A stretch of 40,171 nucleotides of DNA. Origin: CAZQCV01 sp964591665 (GTDB lineage: Bacteria > Patescibacteriota > Minisyncoccia > Phycocordibacterales > UBA9973). Positions 7,108 through 14,912 of this stretch are shown here, piece after piece (position 1 is the first letter of the stretch; each line of letters opens with the position of its first letter). The position numbers were made by a program, and so were the translations under genes. Location of the stretch: NCBI GenBank assembly GCA_964591665.1, contig CAZQCV010000004.1:1-40171 (forward strand), given 5' to 3'. The notes under the pieces were generated by a model. That model was not told where the DNA came from and made no database searches. It saw only the letters and a program-made list of their open reading frames with translations.

Positions 7108-7368
7108 ATGTTAGCAACAAAAAAGAAACAAACAGTCATCAAAAAGAGCCAAGTACACGACAAAGATACAGGCTCACCAGAGGTTCAGATCGCGATGCTT
7201 AGCGCTCGTATCGAAGAACTCTCAACGCACTTGAAGAAACACAAGAAAGACAACCACTCACGTCGCGGTCTTATCAAAATGGTTTCAGATCGACGAACAC
7301 ATCTTCGTTATCTTGAAAAGAAAGACAAGACACGCCACGCAGAAGTGATGAAAACAATCAAAGGTTAA
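7108..7368 (+). CDS. rpsO: 30S ribosomal protein S15
   Basis: An 86-aa ribosomal protein S15, which binds the central domain of 16S rRNA early in 30S assembly. The conserved blocks HDKDTGSPEVQIA and NHSRRGLIKMVSDRR then LRYLEKK are intact, and the length is normal (about 89 aa in E. coli). The ATG at 7108 is selected because MLATKKKQ begins exactly where S15 homologues start; the open frame upstream to 7030 includes promoter and terminator sequence. rpsO and pnp are adjacent in many bacteria, and here pnp lies 2 kb downstream with a NYN gene and two unknowns between. Confidence 0.97.
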   Translation: MLATKKKQTVIKKSQVHDKDTGSPEVQIAMLSARIEELSTHLKKHKKDNHSRRGLIKMVSDRRTHLRYLEKKDKTRHAEVMKTIKG

Positions 7369-7374
7369 CAACTC

Positions 7375-7396
7375 ACATCCGCCTCATGGCGGATGT
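7375..7396 (+). terminator. Probable rpsO terminator
   Basis: ACATCCGCC-TCAT-GGCGGATGT, a strong 9-bp stem, but followed only by TGTGTT. A TATACT (7402-7407) just after it may start a leader for the NYN gene. Confidence 0.6.
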
Positions 7397-7490
7397 TGTG
7401 TTATACTAGAGATACAGAAATATCCGCATATTTTTATATGTACAAACATCGCGTTTATTTCTTTTTATTTATTATTTAGAATTTATTTTT

Positions 7491-8006
7491 ATGTCAGCAA
7501 TTAAACATCCAGAACAACGTGTCGCAATTTTTATCGATACACAAAACTTATATCACAGTGCACGAAATTTATATAAAGCTCGTGTTAATTTTCAAAACGT
7601 ACTCAAAGACGCACTCGCAGGTCGCAAGCTCGTCCGCGCGATCGCATACGTGATCACTTCAGAAGCAGGAGACGAAGAAGCGTTTTTCGACGCACTTACC
7701 AAAATGGGAATTGAAACAAAAACAAAAGATCTGCAAGTATTCGCAGGTGGCAGCAAGAAAGGTGACTGGGACGTCGGGCTCGCAGTAGACGCTATCAAAA
7801 TGGCACCACGGCTCGACACGGTTATCATCGTCTCAGGTGATGGAGACTTTATTCCACTTGTACAATATCTCCAAACAATGACACAGGTAGAGGTAATTTC
7901 TTTTGGGAAATCAACATCAATGAAACTCAAAGAAGTCGTTGATGATTTTGTTGACCTTTCGGAAAATCCACGACGATATTTGATAGGAACAGGAAGAGGA
8001 AAATAA
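7491..8006 (+). CDS. NYN-domain (LabA/DUF88-like) protein, probable RNase
   Basis: A 171-aa stand-alone NYN domain of the PIN-like nuclease superfamily. The acidic active-site set is complete: FIDTQNL (D16), KGDWDVGLAVDA (D92, D94, D100) and SGDGDFIPL (D117, D119). Such domains are predicted metal-dependent RNases; characterised relatives act in RNA decay and processing, and LabA affects cyanobacterial clock output. The C-terminus ends in a short basic segment, GTGRGK. The position between rpsO and pnp fits RNA metabolism. The immediate upstream region is T-rich, with a possible TAGAAT box 8 nt before the ATG. Confidence 0.88.
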   Translation: MSAIKHPEQRVAIFIDTQNLYHSARNLYKARVNFQNVLKDALAGRKLVRAIAYVITSEAGDEEAFFDALTKMGIETKTKDLQVFAGGSKKGDWDVGLAVDAIKMAPRLDTVIIVSGDGDFIPLVQYLQTMTQVEVISFGKSTSMKLKEVVDDFVDLSENPRRYLIGTGRGK

Positions 8007-8009
8007 AAA

Positions 8010-8050
8010 AACCATAAGCAGTACAGTGTACTAGCTTATGGTTGTATAAT
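8010..8050. terminator. Bidirectional intrinsic terminator
   Basis: AACCATAAGC with GCTTATGGTT (8010-8019, 8034-8043), with an inner AGTAC/GTACT stem. T-rich on plus and a T7 run on minus, between convergent genes. Confidence 0.9.
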
Positions 8051-8066
8051 TTTTTACGACTATAGA

Positions 8067-8474
8067 TTATTCGTAGATTTCAAAAATTTGCGGTCTTTCA
8101 GCAAAAAAGTTCCGCCAAAAAATAGGTTTTCGCGTTGGCAGATTTACTGCTGTGAGGTTTACCGCAATTGGGCTTTTTAGATTTTTTAAAGTACCTTCTA
8201 AAAGTTCCACCACTCTTTTCATTTCTGGTTCATTTTTTTCATCATTTCCATAAGAAAAACTTACGGGAATAATAATAATGTTTTTAAGCGTATTAGACGT
8301 AAAAATTACTTCTGAGTCATATAAATTCGACACAATGTCTTCTTTGACTAAGAAAGGATGTTTCTCAATAAAACGTTCTGCCGTACCAGCAGATTGTATT
8401 TTAGAAAAAAATTCAATAATTGTTTTTGCTTCAGTATTTTTTAGCTCTGCAGCTGGTTTGTTCAAGACTATCAT
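8067..8474 (-). CDS. Hypothetical protein, 135 aa
   Basis: No family recognised. The protein is a short soluble domain without membrane segments; it begins with a helical half (AKTIIEFFSKIQSAGTAERF, HPFLVKEDIVSNLYD) and continues with beta-like strands (NIIIIPVSFSY, IAVNLTAVNLP). The start at 8474 is the only good ATG. A weak promoter, TTGCTT-17-TTTAAT, lies upstream, with its -35 box in the arm of the neighbour's terminator. It is convergent with the NYN gene and shares its terminator. Confidence 0.62.
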   Translation of the reverse strand: MIVLNKPAAELKNTEAKTIIEFFSKIQSAGTAERFIEKHPFLVKEDIVSNLYDSEVIFTSNTLKNIIIIPVSFSYGNDEKNEPEMKRVVELLEGTLKNLKSPIAVNLTAVNLPTRKPIFWRNFFAERPQIFEIYE

Positions 8475-8507
8475 ACTTTTAATTTTTCTTTATTAAACCA
8501 TAAAATA

Positions 8508-8547
8508 AAGAAAAAAGCAATAGACTGTAAAAAACAATCTATTGCTT
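8508..8547 (-). terminator. Intrinsic terminator of the 8565-9218 gene
   Basis: AAGCAATAGA with TCTATTGCTT (8515-8524, 8538-8547), then a T6 run on the minus strand. Confidence 0.9.
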
Positions 8548-8564
8548 CAAATTTTGTTGCTTTG

Positions 8565-9218
8565 TTAAGCTAAGGATAATTCAGATACTCTCACACCAAT
8601 TAATACTGAATTTGGTGTCATATAGGGCAACACCAGGAACTCGGTAACGGTATCATAATTTATGTACTGATTATTTTCTCTGCTATAAGATATTGCTGAC
8701 TCCTGAACAAAAACAATATTTGATCTATTCAGTTTTTCAATCTTACCTGTGCGATAGTAGATTTTTTGTTCTTCCAAAAAGGAAAGTGTCACGGTTTGTT
8801 TTTCAGAAAAAACCTCTTGTAACTCTTTTTTTGCTTTTTGAAGGAACTTGTTGTAGTTGTTCATCTTTTTGTTTTCTTCAACCGTTTTAATCTTTACGTC
8901 TAACAGTGGAAGTGCACCTAATAGGTTATCGAATCTCAAAATCATCGGCTCTAAAGCATTGTCTTCGCCTGGAATGGGTATGATTTTATCAAAGTGCAAG
9001 TATCCTTGATCGTCTATGCTTTTGAAAATGATTCGTGTGGAGATAACTTTGTGTTGTCCGTTGTGGGTCAATCTTTTAGTAAGTAATGAAATTTCTCTAC
9101 TTTTATTTTTTTGTAAATGCTCTAAAACAAGAGGAATATGCTTTTCATATTCTTTTGTCATAAATAAGAGGTTTTTAGGAGTTAATCCTTCTGGGTACTG
9201 AAATGATAAATTTTTCAT
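8565..9218 (-). CDS. Hypothetical protein, 217 aa
   Basis: No family recognised. The N-terminal half is mixed (FQYPEGLTPKNLLFMTKEYE, then STRIIFKSIDDQGYLHFDKI), a central helical, lysine-rich segment (KKMNNYNKFLQKAKKELQEV) looks like a coiled coil, and the C-terminal third is beta-rich. There is no signal or membrane segment. The frame stays open upstream to 9578, but ATG 9218 follows a consensus promoter (TTGACA-17-TATAGT, 9237-9265), and the upstream part would overlap pnp on the other strand, so 9218 is the start. It is a single-gene unit with its own terminator. Confidence 0.7.
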   Translation of the reverse strand: MKNLSFQYPEGLTPKNLLFMTKEYEKHIPLVLEHLQKNKSREISLLTKRLTHNGQHKVISTRIIFKSIDDQGYLHFDKIIPIPGEDNALEPMILRFDNLLGALPLLDVKIKTVEENKKMNNYNKFLQKAKKELQEVFSEKQTVTLSFLEEQKIYYRTGKIEKLNRSNIVFVQESAISYSRENNQYINYDTVTEFLVLPYMTPNSVLIGVRVSELSLA

Positions 9219-9236
9219 GATTGTAAATTTTTTATA

Positions 9237-9265
9237 ACTATACAAAATATATCGGTAAGTGTCAA
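9237..9265 (-). promoter_or_regulatory. Promoter of the 8565-9218 gene
   Basis: Minus strand TTGACA (9260-9265), 17 nt, TATAGT (9237-9242); near-consensus. Divergent from the pnp promoter (TATACT at 9293-9298). Confidence 0.8.
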
Positions 9266-9321
9266 TCATGTCGTTCCGTGTATAAATAGTGCTATACTCT
9301 GTGTATATTAGTAATAGTTCT

Positions 9322-9380
9322 GAACCAAAGACAGGTAGTAGTGAAGTAATTTTATATTTCAATACTAAAGTCTTTGGTTC
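9322..9380 (+). promoter_or_regulatory. Long hairpin in the pnp leader
   Basis: GAACCAAAGAC (9322-9332) pairs perfectly with GTCTTTGGTTC (9370-9380), and inside it GTAGTGAA (9338-9345) pairs with TTCAATAC (9358-9365) with one mismatch. The stem lies between the predicted transcription start (about 9305, after TATACT 9293-9298) and the pnp ATG at 9391, with only 10 nt left before the start codon. E. coli pnp is autoregulated through a leader stem cut by RNase III and then by PNPase; this could be an analogue. Confidence 0.75.
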
Positions 9381-9390
9381 ATCAAAAAAC

Positions 9391-11687
9391 ATGAAAACAA
9401 AAGAGTATTCTGTCGTAGTAGGCGGAAAAACTATGACCGCAGTGTTCTCAGATCTTGCAGACCAAGCGCAAGGCTCGGTTATGCTCAAGTGTGAAAATAC
9501 TGTTGTTCTCGCAACTGCATGTATGTCAAAAGACGGGAAAAACAATCCTGGCTTTTTCAACCTTACCGTCGAATACATGGAAAAGAATTACGCAGCAGGT
9601 ATGATCCTTGGCGGACAGTACAACAAACGTGAAGGTCGCCCATCAGATGAAGCCGTGCTTACGTCACGTATCATCGATCGCACCATTCGACCACTTTTTT
9701 CAAAACATATAAAAAATGCGGTGCAAGTTATCGTAACCGTACTCTCTGTCGGAGATTCTGATCCTGGTATCCTTGCAATTAACGCGGCATCACTTGCACT
9801 CGCAACATCACCAATCCCATGGAACGGTCCAGTCGGTGCAGTACTCATTGGAACACCAAAAGGGAAGACAGAAATTACTATTGACCCGTATATCGCAAAC
9901 GATGGCGAATCACCATACACACTCGACTTCACCCTTTGTGGCAAAGACGGCAAAGTAATCATGATCGAGGCAATGGCACACGAGTACAAAGAGTCAGTAC
10001 TCGATACCGTGCTTGATCTCGGTATGAAAGAAATAGCGATACTTGAACAATGGCAAAAAGATATTGCAAAGGAGATTGGAAAAGAAAAATTCGTAATGCC
10101 AGAACCAAAAGCAACTGAGGACATCATTTCGTATTTCGAAGAACAAATTGGAAATAGGCTTCGAGAAAATATCTTTGGTTCAGAAAGTAAAAAATATATT
10201 TATGAACTCGAAGATGTATGGAAGAACCTCGTTGCAGAAAAATGGGTAGATGATACAGACACTCAAAACATTGCAAAGGATTACTACCACCATGTCGTCG
10301 ATGAACTCGTACACGAAGGCGCACTGAAAGAAAACAAACGTGTAGACGGTAGACGTATGGACGAAGTCCGAGCCCTATACGCTGGTGTTGCTGGTATTTC
10401 ACCATTGCTTCATGGAACAGGAATCTTTTATCGAGGAGAAACACATGTGCTTTCAGTACTTACACTTGGTGGTCCTGAAACAGCAACGACCATAGAAGGC
10501 ATGGAGATTCGTGGAACAAAACGGTTTACGCACCATTACAATTTCCCGCCATTTTCATCTGGCGAAACAGGTCGCGTTGGTGGGTTCAACCGACGAGAAA
10601 TGGGACATGGTTTTCTTGCAGAAAAAGCNNNNNNNNNNNNNNNNNNNNNNNNNNNNNNNNNNNNNNNNNNNNNNNNNNNNNNNNNNNNNNNNNNNNNNNN
10701 NNNNNNNNNNNNNNNNNNNNNNNNNNNNGCGTTGGTGGGTTCAACCGACGAGAAATGGGACATGGTTTTCTTGCAGAAAAAGCTTTAACTCCCGTGATCC
10801 CAAACAAAATGGATTTCCCATACACTATCCGCGTCGTATCAGAATCACTCGCATCAAACGGCTCAACATCACAGGCATCAATTTGTGCATCATCACTCGC
10901 GCTTATGGACGGTGGTGTACCCATCACACGACCAGTTGCAGGTATCGCAATGGGACTTATTCTCGATGAACATAACGATAAAAATTATAAAATACTCACG
11001 GATATTCAAGGTCCGGAAGATCATCACGGCGATATGGATTTCAAGGTTGGTGGAACACGAGAAGGTGTCACCGCACTTCAGCTCGATATCAAAGTAGGTG
11101 GTATTCCAGTCGATATATTAAAAGAAGCGCTTCGCGGAGCAAAAACCGCACGTGAACATATTCTCGATACTATCGAAGCAACTATTGCAAAACCTCGCAC
11201 CGACATCTCTCCATACGCACCAAAGATTGTGGTAATGAAAATCGCCGTTGACCAGATCGGTCTTGTTATCGGCGGAGGCGGTAAGACGATAAAAGATATT
11301 CGAGAAAAAACTGGCGCAGAAATCACTATCGAAGATGATGGTACGGTATACATAACAGGTAAAGACGGTGCAGCAGAAAAGGCCCAAGCAATTATTGCAG
11401 CCATGACCAAAGAATGGAAAGTGGGCGACATGACAACTGGAGAAGTTGTTAAGATTATCGACGCTGGAGCTATTGTAAAACTTTCAGAATATACAGATGG
11501 ATTCATACATATATCAGAAATAGCACCATTTCGTATCGCAAAGGTTACTGACCTGCTCAAAGAAGGAATGCATGTACCTGTAAAAGTAGTAGGTGTCGAC
11601 AAAGAAAGAGATCGTATCAGTCTTTCGCTGAAAGACGCTGACAAAAATTTCTTCAAACCAGCCGACGCGCCACAGTCACATCAATAA
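9391..11687 (+). CDS. pnp: Polyribonucleotide nucleotidyltransferase (PNPase), interrupted by an artefactual N gap
   Basis: PNPase degrades RNA 3'-to-5' using phosphate and is a core RNA-turnover enzyme. Domains in order: RNase PH domain 1 (from MKTKEYSVVVGGK; includes GGQYNKREGRPSDEAVLTSR), helical linker, RNase PH domain 2 (KRVDGRR, then GGFNRREMGHGFLAEKA, FPYTIRVVSE), KH domain (VIGGGGKTIKDI), and a C-terminal S1 domain (GEVVKIIDAGAIVKL, GFIHISEIA). A 100-N gap at 10629-10728 is flanked by an identical 55-bp sequence; removing 155 nt joins both halves in frame to give 713 aa, a normal length with nothing missing. ATG 9391 matches the usual N-terminus; the open frame back to 9289 is leader. 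It ends at a 14-bp terminator stem. Confidence 0.96.
10574..10783 (+). repeat. 55-bp direct duplication flanking a 100-N gap (assembly artefact)
   Basis: 10574-10628 is identical to 10729-10783, with Ns at 10629-10728 between. The duplication encodes the same PNPase segment twice; only one copy is biological. Confidence 0.93.
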
Positions 11688-11694
11688 GTTACTA

Positions 11695-11726
11695 ATCAAA
11701 ACCAGGATATACATCCTGGTTTTGAT
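11695..11726 (+). terminator. pnp terminator
   Basis: A 14-bp perfect stem, ATCAAAACCAGGAT with its complement around ATAC. The 3' arm also carries the TTGATT -35 of the next gene. Confidence 0.85.
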
Positions 11727-11749
11727 TTATATTTAAAAAATTCTATAAT
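11722..11749 (+). promoter_or_regulatory. Leaderless promoter of the 11758 gene
   Basis: TTGATT (11722-11727), 16 nt, TATAAT (11744-11749), then 8 nt to ATG 11758. Confidence 0.75.
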
Positions 11750-11757
11750 ACAAGCAC

Positions 11758-12687
11758 ATGCCACCTAAAGAAACATCAGAAGAAAAAAAACCTTCTCTTG
11801 CACAATTTGACCTTACTGGAGCAAACAAGGAGCAAAAGTCGCTGCACACGTATGCGAGTGACCTTGCTGATGTTATCAAAAGTGGACAAGGATCTGCTGC
11901 AAAAATTGCTATTGCTGAAGCTGATAAAAAAAGAAAAGCAGCTGAAAACAAAAGTCCTCTTTCTACAAAAAATATCCTTTTTACAGGAATAGCATCTCTC
12001 CTTATCATCGGTGCAGGTGCACTTGTCATTTGGGCACTATACAAACAACAGATAAAAACCGTTCCTATAGAAGAGACAAGTTTTGAAATACGACCACTCG
12101 TGCGAATCGATACCCAAGAAGGACTTGATATAACTGAGAAAAAAGGTGTTCAATTAAAAGATATCATCTCACGAAAACTAAAAAGTGTCGCACCGCGACT
12201 CAATACGATTGAACAAATTTACTTCTCACAAAAGGACTTGACCAGCACAACCGTAGTCACCACAGAACAACTTTTTTCAATGCTTGAACTCAAGACACCA
12301 GAAACACTGAAACGAACACTATCATCGAACTTCACACTCGGGACACATGCATTTAGCGGAAATGGTCCATTCCTACTTCTGCAAGTAGACTCATATCCTA
12401 CAGCATTTACAGGAATGATGACATGGGAACAAAGCCTCTTTGAAGAATGGTATCAGTTGTTTGGTATCGATGTTTCTGGAGACAATAAATACCTTTTAGG
12501 AGAACCTTTTCGAGATAAAGTTATTCAAAATCAAGATACGCGAGCAATTATTGATAAAACGGGAACCGCAATGTTTTTCTATGCATTTCTTGGAGAGAAA
12601 AAAGATTTACTTATCATAACAACCAAAGAATCAACACTCAAAGAAGTACTCAACCGTTTGACTGCGGTAAAAAAAATATCTCAATAA
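11758..12687 (+). CDS. Single-pass membrane protein, unknown function, 309 aa
   Basis: No named family recognised. The N-terminal about 70 residues are cytoplasmic-type, charged and Pro/Lys-rich (EKKPSLAQFDLTGANKEQKS). One transmembrane segment follows at about residues 75-98 (ILFTGIASLLIIGAGALVIW), then an extracytoplasmic domain of about 210 residues with repeated alpha/beta texture (SNFTLGTHAFSGNGPFLLLQ, RAIIDKTGTAMFFYAFLGEK). The topology, with N-terminus inside and a large outer domain, is common for envelope proteins of Patescibacteria. It lies between the pnp terminator and the DksA-like gene, with its own leaderless promoter. Confidence 0.75.
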   Translation: MPPKETSEEKKPSLAQFDLTGANKEQKSLHTYASDLADVIKSGQGSAAKIAIAEADKKRKAAENKSPLSTKNILFTGIASLLIIGAGALVIWALYKQQIKTVPIEETSFEIRPLVRIDTQEGLDITEKKGVQLKDIISRKLKSVAPRLNTIEQIYFSQKDLTSTTVVTTEQLFSMLELKTPETLKRTLSSNFTLGTHAFSGNGPFLLLQVDSYPTAFTGMMTWEQSLFEEWYQLFGIDVSGDNKYLLGEPFRDKVIQNQDTRAIIDKTGTAMFFYAFLGEKKDLLIITTKESTLKEVLNRLTAVKKISQ

Positions 12688-12695
12688 TAACTCGC

Positions 12696-12724
12696 TTGTA
12701 TAAACCAGATAACTGACATATACT
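12696..12724 (+). promoter_or_regulatory. Promoter of the dksA-like/comM operon
   Basis: TTGTAT (12696-12701), 17 nt, TATACT (12719-12724), then 8 nt to ATG 12733. A second TATACT follows directly at 12725-12730. Confidence 0.75.
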
Positions 12725-12732
12725 TATACTAT

Positions 12733-13089
12733 ATGAATACAGATATCTACAAACAAAAATTAGAAGCTGAGAAAGCCACTCTCGAAGAAGAGTTTCGAGC
12801 TAACGGTGCTGTCTTTAATGAAACAAATGGGGATTGGGATGCAACACCTCCAGCACTCGATAATGGAGACGTATCAGATGAAAACGATGTCGCAGACCGT
12901 GCAGAAGAGTATGAAGAAAGAACTTCGGTGGTCAATACTCTGGAGAAGCGTTGGCACGATGTTGTTGATGCACTTGCAAAGATTGATGCGGGAACATACG
13001 GTATTTGTGAAATATCAGGAAATGAAATAGAAGAAGACCGTCTTATAGCAAATCCTGCTGCACGAACATGTAAAGCGCACATGGAATAA
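12733..13089 (+). CDS. DksA/TraR-family protein with altered zinc-finger ligands
   Basis: A 118-aa DksA/TraR-like protein. In Proteobacteria DksA enters the RNA polymerase secondary channel and works with ppGpp. The N-terminal coiled-coil half (KLEAEKATLEEEF, then ENDVADRAEEYEERTSVVNT) has the expected acidic tip region, and the C-terminal block YGICEISGNEIEEDRLIANP aligns with the DksA finger. Two of the four cysteine positions differ: C92 is kept, the second is S95, C113 is kept, and the fourth is H116. A C-S-C-H set may bind zinc weakly or not at all. It is first in an operon with comM (15 nt gap). The fold assignment is good; the RNA polymerase role is inferred. Confidence 0.83.
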   Translation: MNTDIYKQKLEAEKATLEEEFRANGAVFNETNGDWDATPPALDNGDVSDENDVADRAEEYEERTSVVNTLEKRWHDVVDALAKIDAGTYGICEISGNEIEEDRLIANPAARTCKAHME

Positions 13090-13104
13090 TAACTCTCTTG
13101 TTGT

Positions 13105-14616
13105 ATGTCATTTGCTCGAGTATATGCGGCACAGACACATCTTCTAGAAGGTAAACTCATATCTGTTGAGATCGATATTTCGCGTGGACTCCACGCGTTT
13201 TCGATTGTAGGATTGCCAGATAAAGCAGTTGAAGAAGCACGTGATCGTGTTAGTTCTGCCTTAAAAAATAGTGGGTTCACGTCACCAAAAACACAAAATC
13301 AAAAAATAGTCATTTCACTTTCTCCTGCAGATTTAAAGAAAGAGGGTTCATCATTCGATATATCTATTGCACTTGCATACTTACTCGGGACAGAACAACT
13401 AGCATTTGATACTGAGAAAAAAATGTTTCTCGGAGAGCTATCACTTGCTGGTGATATCAGACGAATCAAAGGTACGTTACCACTCGTTCAGGAAGCAAAG
13501 CGACTCGGTTTCACAGAAGTGTACGTTCCATACGACAACAGCGAAGAAGCCGCGTTAGTAAATGGTATTACAATCTACGGAGTTAAAACACTTACAGAAT
13601 TAGTCAATCATCTAAAAGGTACACATACATTGAAGCCAACTCCAGAAACACAGATAACGTTTGAACAACACGAGACAAGTATCAACTTTGAAGATATTCG
13701 CGGACAAGAAACAGCAAAACGTGCACTAGAAATTGCAGCAGCTGGTGGTCATAATATCGCACTCTCTGGGCCACCAGGCACAGGAAAAACCATGCTCGCA
13801 AAAGCATTTCGTGGGGTTTTACCGCCACTTTCAAAAGATGAAATGCTTGAGCTTACAACAATTTATTCAATCGCAGGAATTCTCGATGATGCACTTATAA
13901 AACGTCCACCATTTCGATCACCACACCATACGGCGTCATATGTCGCAGTTATCGGTGGTGGCGCAACACCAAAACCGGGAGAAGTAACACTCGCACATCG
14001 AGGTGTGCTTTTTTGTGATGAGTTTCCAGAATTTGATAAACGCGTCATTGAGTCATTACGACAACCACTAGAAGACAAAATTGTTTCTATTGCGCGAGCA
14101 AAAGGTAGTGCGACATTTCCGTCACATTTCCAACTCGTCGCGGCGATGAATCCTTGCCCGTGTGGCTTTCGTGGATCAAAACACAAAGCATGTATATGTA
14201 ATCCAGGAGATATCGCACGATACGAACGCAAACTTTCTGGACCTATTGTCGACAGAATAGATATTTGGACAACGGTTGGACAGATTGAATATGAAAAACT
14301 CGCAGATACCAATATCACAAGCGATAGCAGTCAGGCGATACGTGAACGAATTATTGCAGCAAGAAAACGCCAATACATACGATATGGAAATGATACAAAA
14401 ACTAACAGCACGATGACGACAAAAGAAATTGATGCATATGCAACACCAACCCAAGAAGCTCGAGATATACTAACAAAAAGCGCAGAGAGACTCGGACTTT
14501 CTCCACGTGCATATCACAGAGTACAAAGACTTGCAAGAACAATCGCAGATCTAGACGGTAAAGATACTATAGGCGTCGAACATATACTCGAAGCACTTCA
14601 ATATAGACCACGATAG
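13105..14616 (+). CDS. comM: ComM/YifB-family magnesium-chelatase-like AAA+ ATPase
   Basis: A 503-aa protein, normal for the family. An N-terminal Lon-protease-like S5 fold domain (FSIVGLPDKAVEEARDRV, LSPADLKKEG) is followed by a Mg-chelatase AAA+ module with Walker A GPPGTGKT (residues 222-229), Walker B GVLFCDEFPEF, MNPCPCG and a Cys-rich CICNPG segment, then a C-terminal helical domain (LGLSPRAYHRVQRLARTIAD). ComM is a hexameric branch-migration helicase that extends heteroduplex during natural transformation in Vibrio and Acinetobacter. Its presence suggests that imported DNA is recombined. It is co-transcribed with the DksA-like gene. Confidence 0.94.
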   Translation: MSFARVYAAQTHLLEGKLISVEIDISRGLHAFSIVGLPDKAVEEARDRVSSALKNSGFTSPKTQNQKIVISLSPADLKKEGSSFDISIALAYLLGTEQLAFDTEKKMFLGELSLAGDIRRIKGTLPLVQEAKRLGFTEVYVPYDNSEEAALVNGITIYGVKTLTELVNHLKGTHTLKPTPETQITFEQHETSINFEDIRGQETAKRALEIAAAGGHNIALSGPPGTGKTMLAKAFRGVLPPLSKDEMLELTTIYSIAGILDDALIKRPPFRSPHHTASYVAVIGGGATPKPGEVTLAHRGVLFCDEFPEFDKRVIESLRQPLEDKIVSIARAKGSATFPSHFQLVAAMNPCPCGFRGSKHKACICNPGDIARYERKLSGPIVDRIDIWTTVGQIEYEKLADTNITSDSSQAIRERIIAARKRQYIRYGNDTKTNSTMTTKEIDAYATPTQEARDILTKSAERLGLSPRAYHRVQRLARTIADLDGKDTIGVEHILEALQYRPR

Positions 14617-14678
14617 ATACACTGGTAAAAACTTGCAAGAAATGAGTCAGTGCGGTAAGGTAAGAGAAAATATACAGC

Positions 14679-14849
14679 ATGGCAACAAACACAAAGGCTC
14701 GTAATGGCCAAAAACATCACACGACAACAGTAGGCGCGATGAGAGGCGCTGGAGCAGGAATGCACAAAGACAATCCCAAAGGTGGTGGACCTGTATCCAT
14801 CATAAGCACCACAGAAAAAGCAACAAAAACCAAAAAGAAAAAAACGTAG
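14679..14849 (+). CDS. Small basic protein, 56 aa
   Basis: A short ORF beginning MATNTKARNGQKHHTTTVGA and ending with a lysine-rich KATKTKKKKT. It is rich in Lys, Thr, Gly and His with no hydrophobic core, so it is likely disordered and possibly nucleic-acid-binding. It lies in the otherwise empty 290 bp between comM and the terminator at 14870. A 'GGTAAGGTAAGAG' purine stretch precedes the ATG, but no convincing promoter was found. Composition and exact placement before the terminator support coding, but no homologue is recognised. Confidence 0.5.
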   Translation: MATNTKARNGQKHHTTTVGAMRGAGAGMHKDNPKGGGPVSIISTTEKATKTKKKKT

Positions 14850-14861
14850 CAACAATTACGT

Positions 14862-14900
14862 AAAAAAAGAGCATGTTCAATTTCGAACATGCTTTATTTA
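14862..14900. terminator. Bidirectional intrinsic terminator
   Basis: AGCATGTTC with GAACATGCT (14870-14878, 14885-14893). T-rich on plus and a T7 run on minus; it separates the small basic gene from the convergent oxygenase gene. Confidence 0.9.
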
Positions 14901-14912
14901 TATTGAGAGAAG

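Noticed and set aside
10574..10783. The 55-bp repeats as a biological tandem duplication or mobile-element target site
   Set aside because: Two unrelated gaps show exactly the same overlap length, and removal restores both reading frames, which points to assembly.
10511..10969. Alternative-frame ORF across the pnp gap
   Set aside because: It is created by the artefactual 55-bp duplication and Ns; the joined PNPase frame explains the DNA fully.
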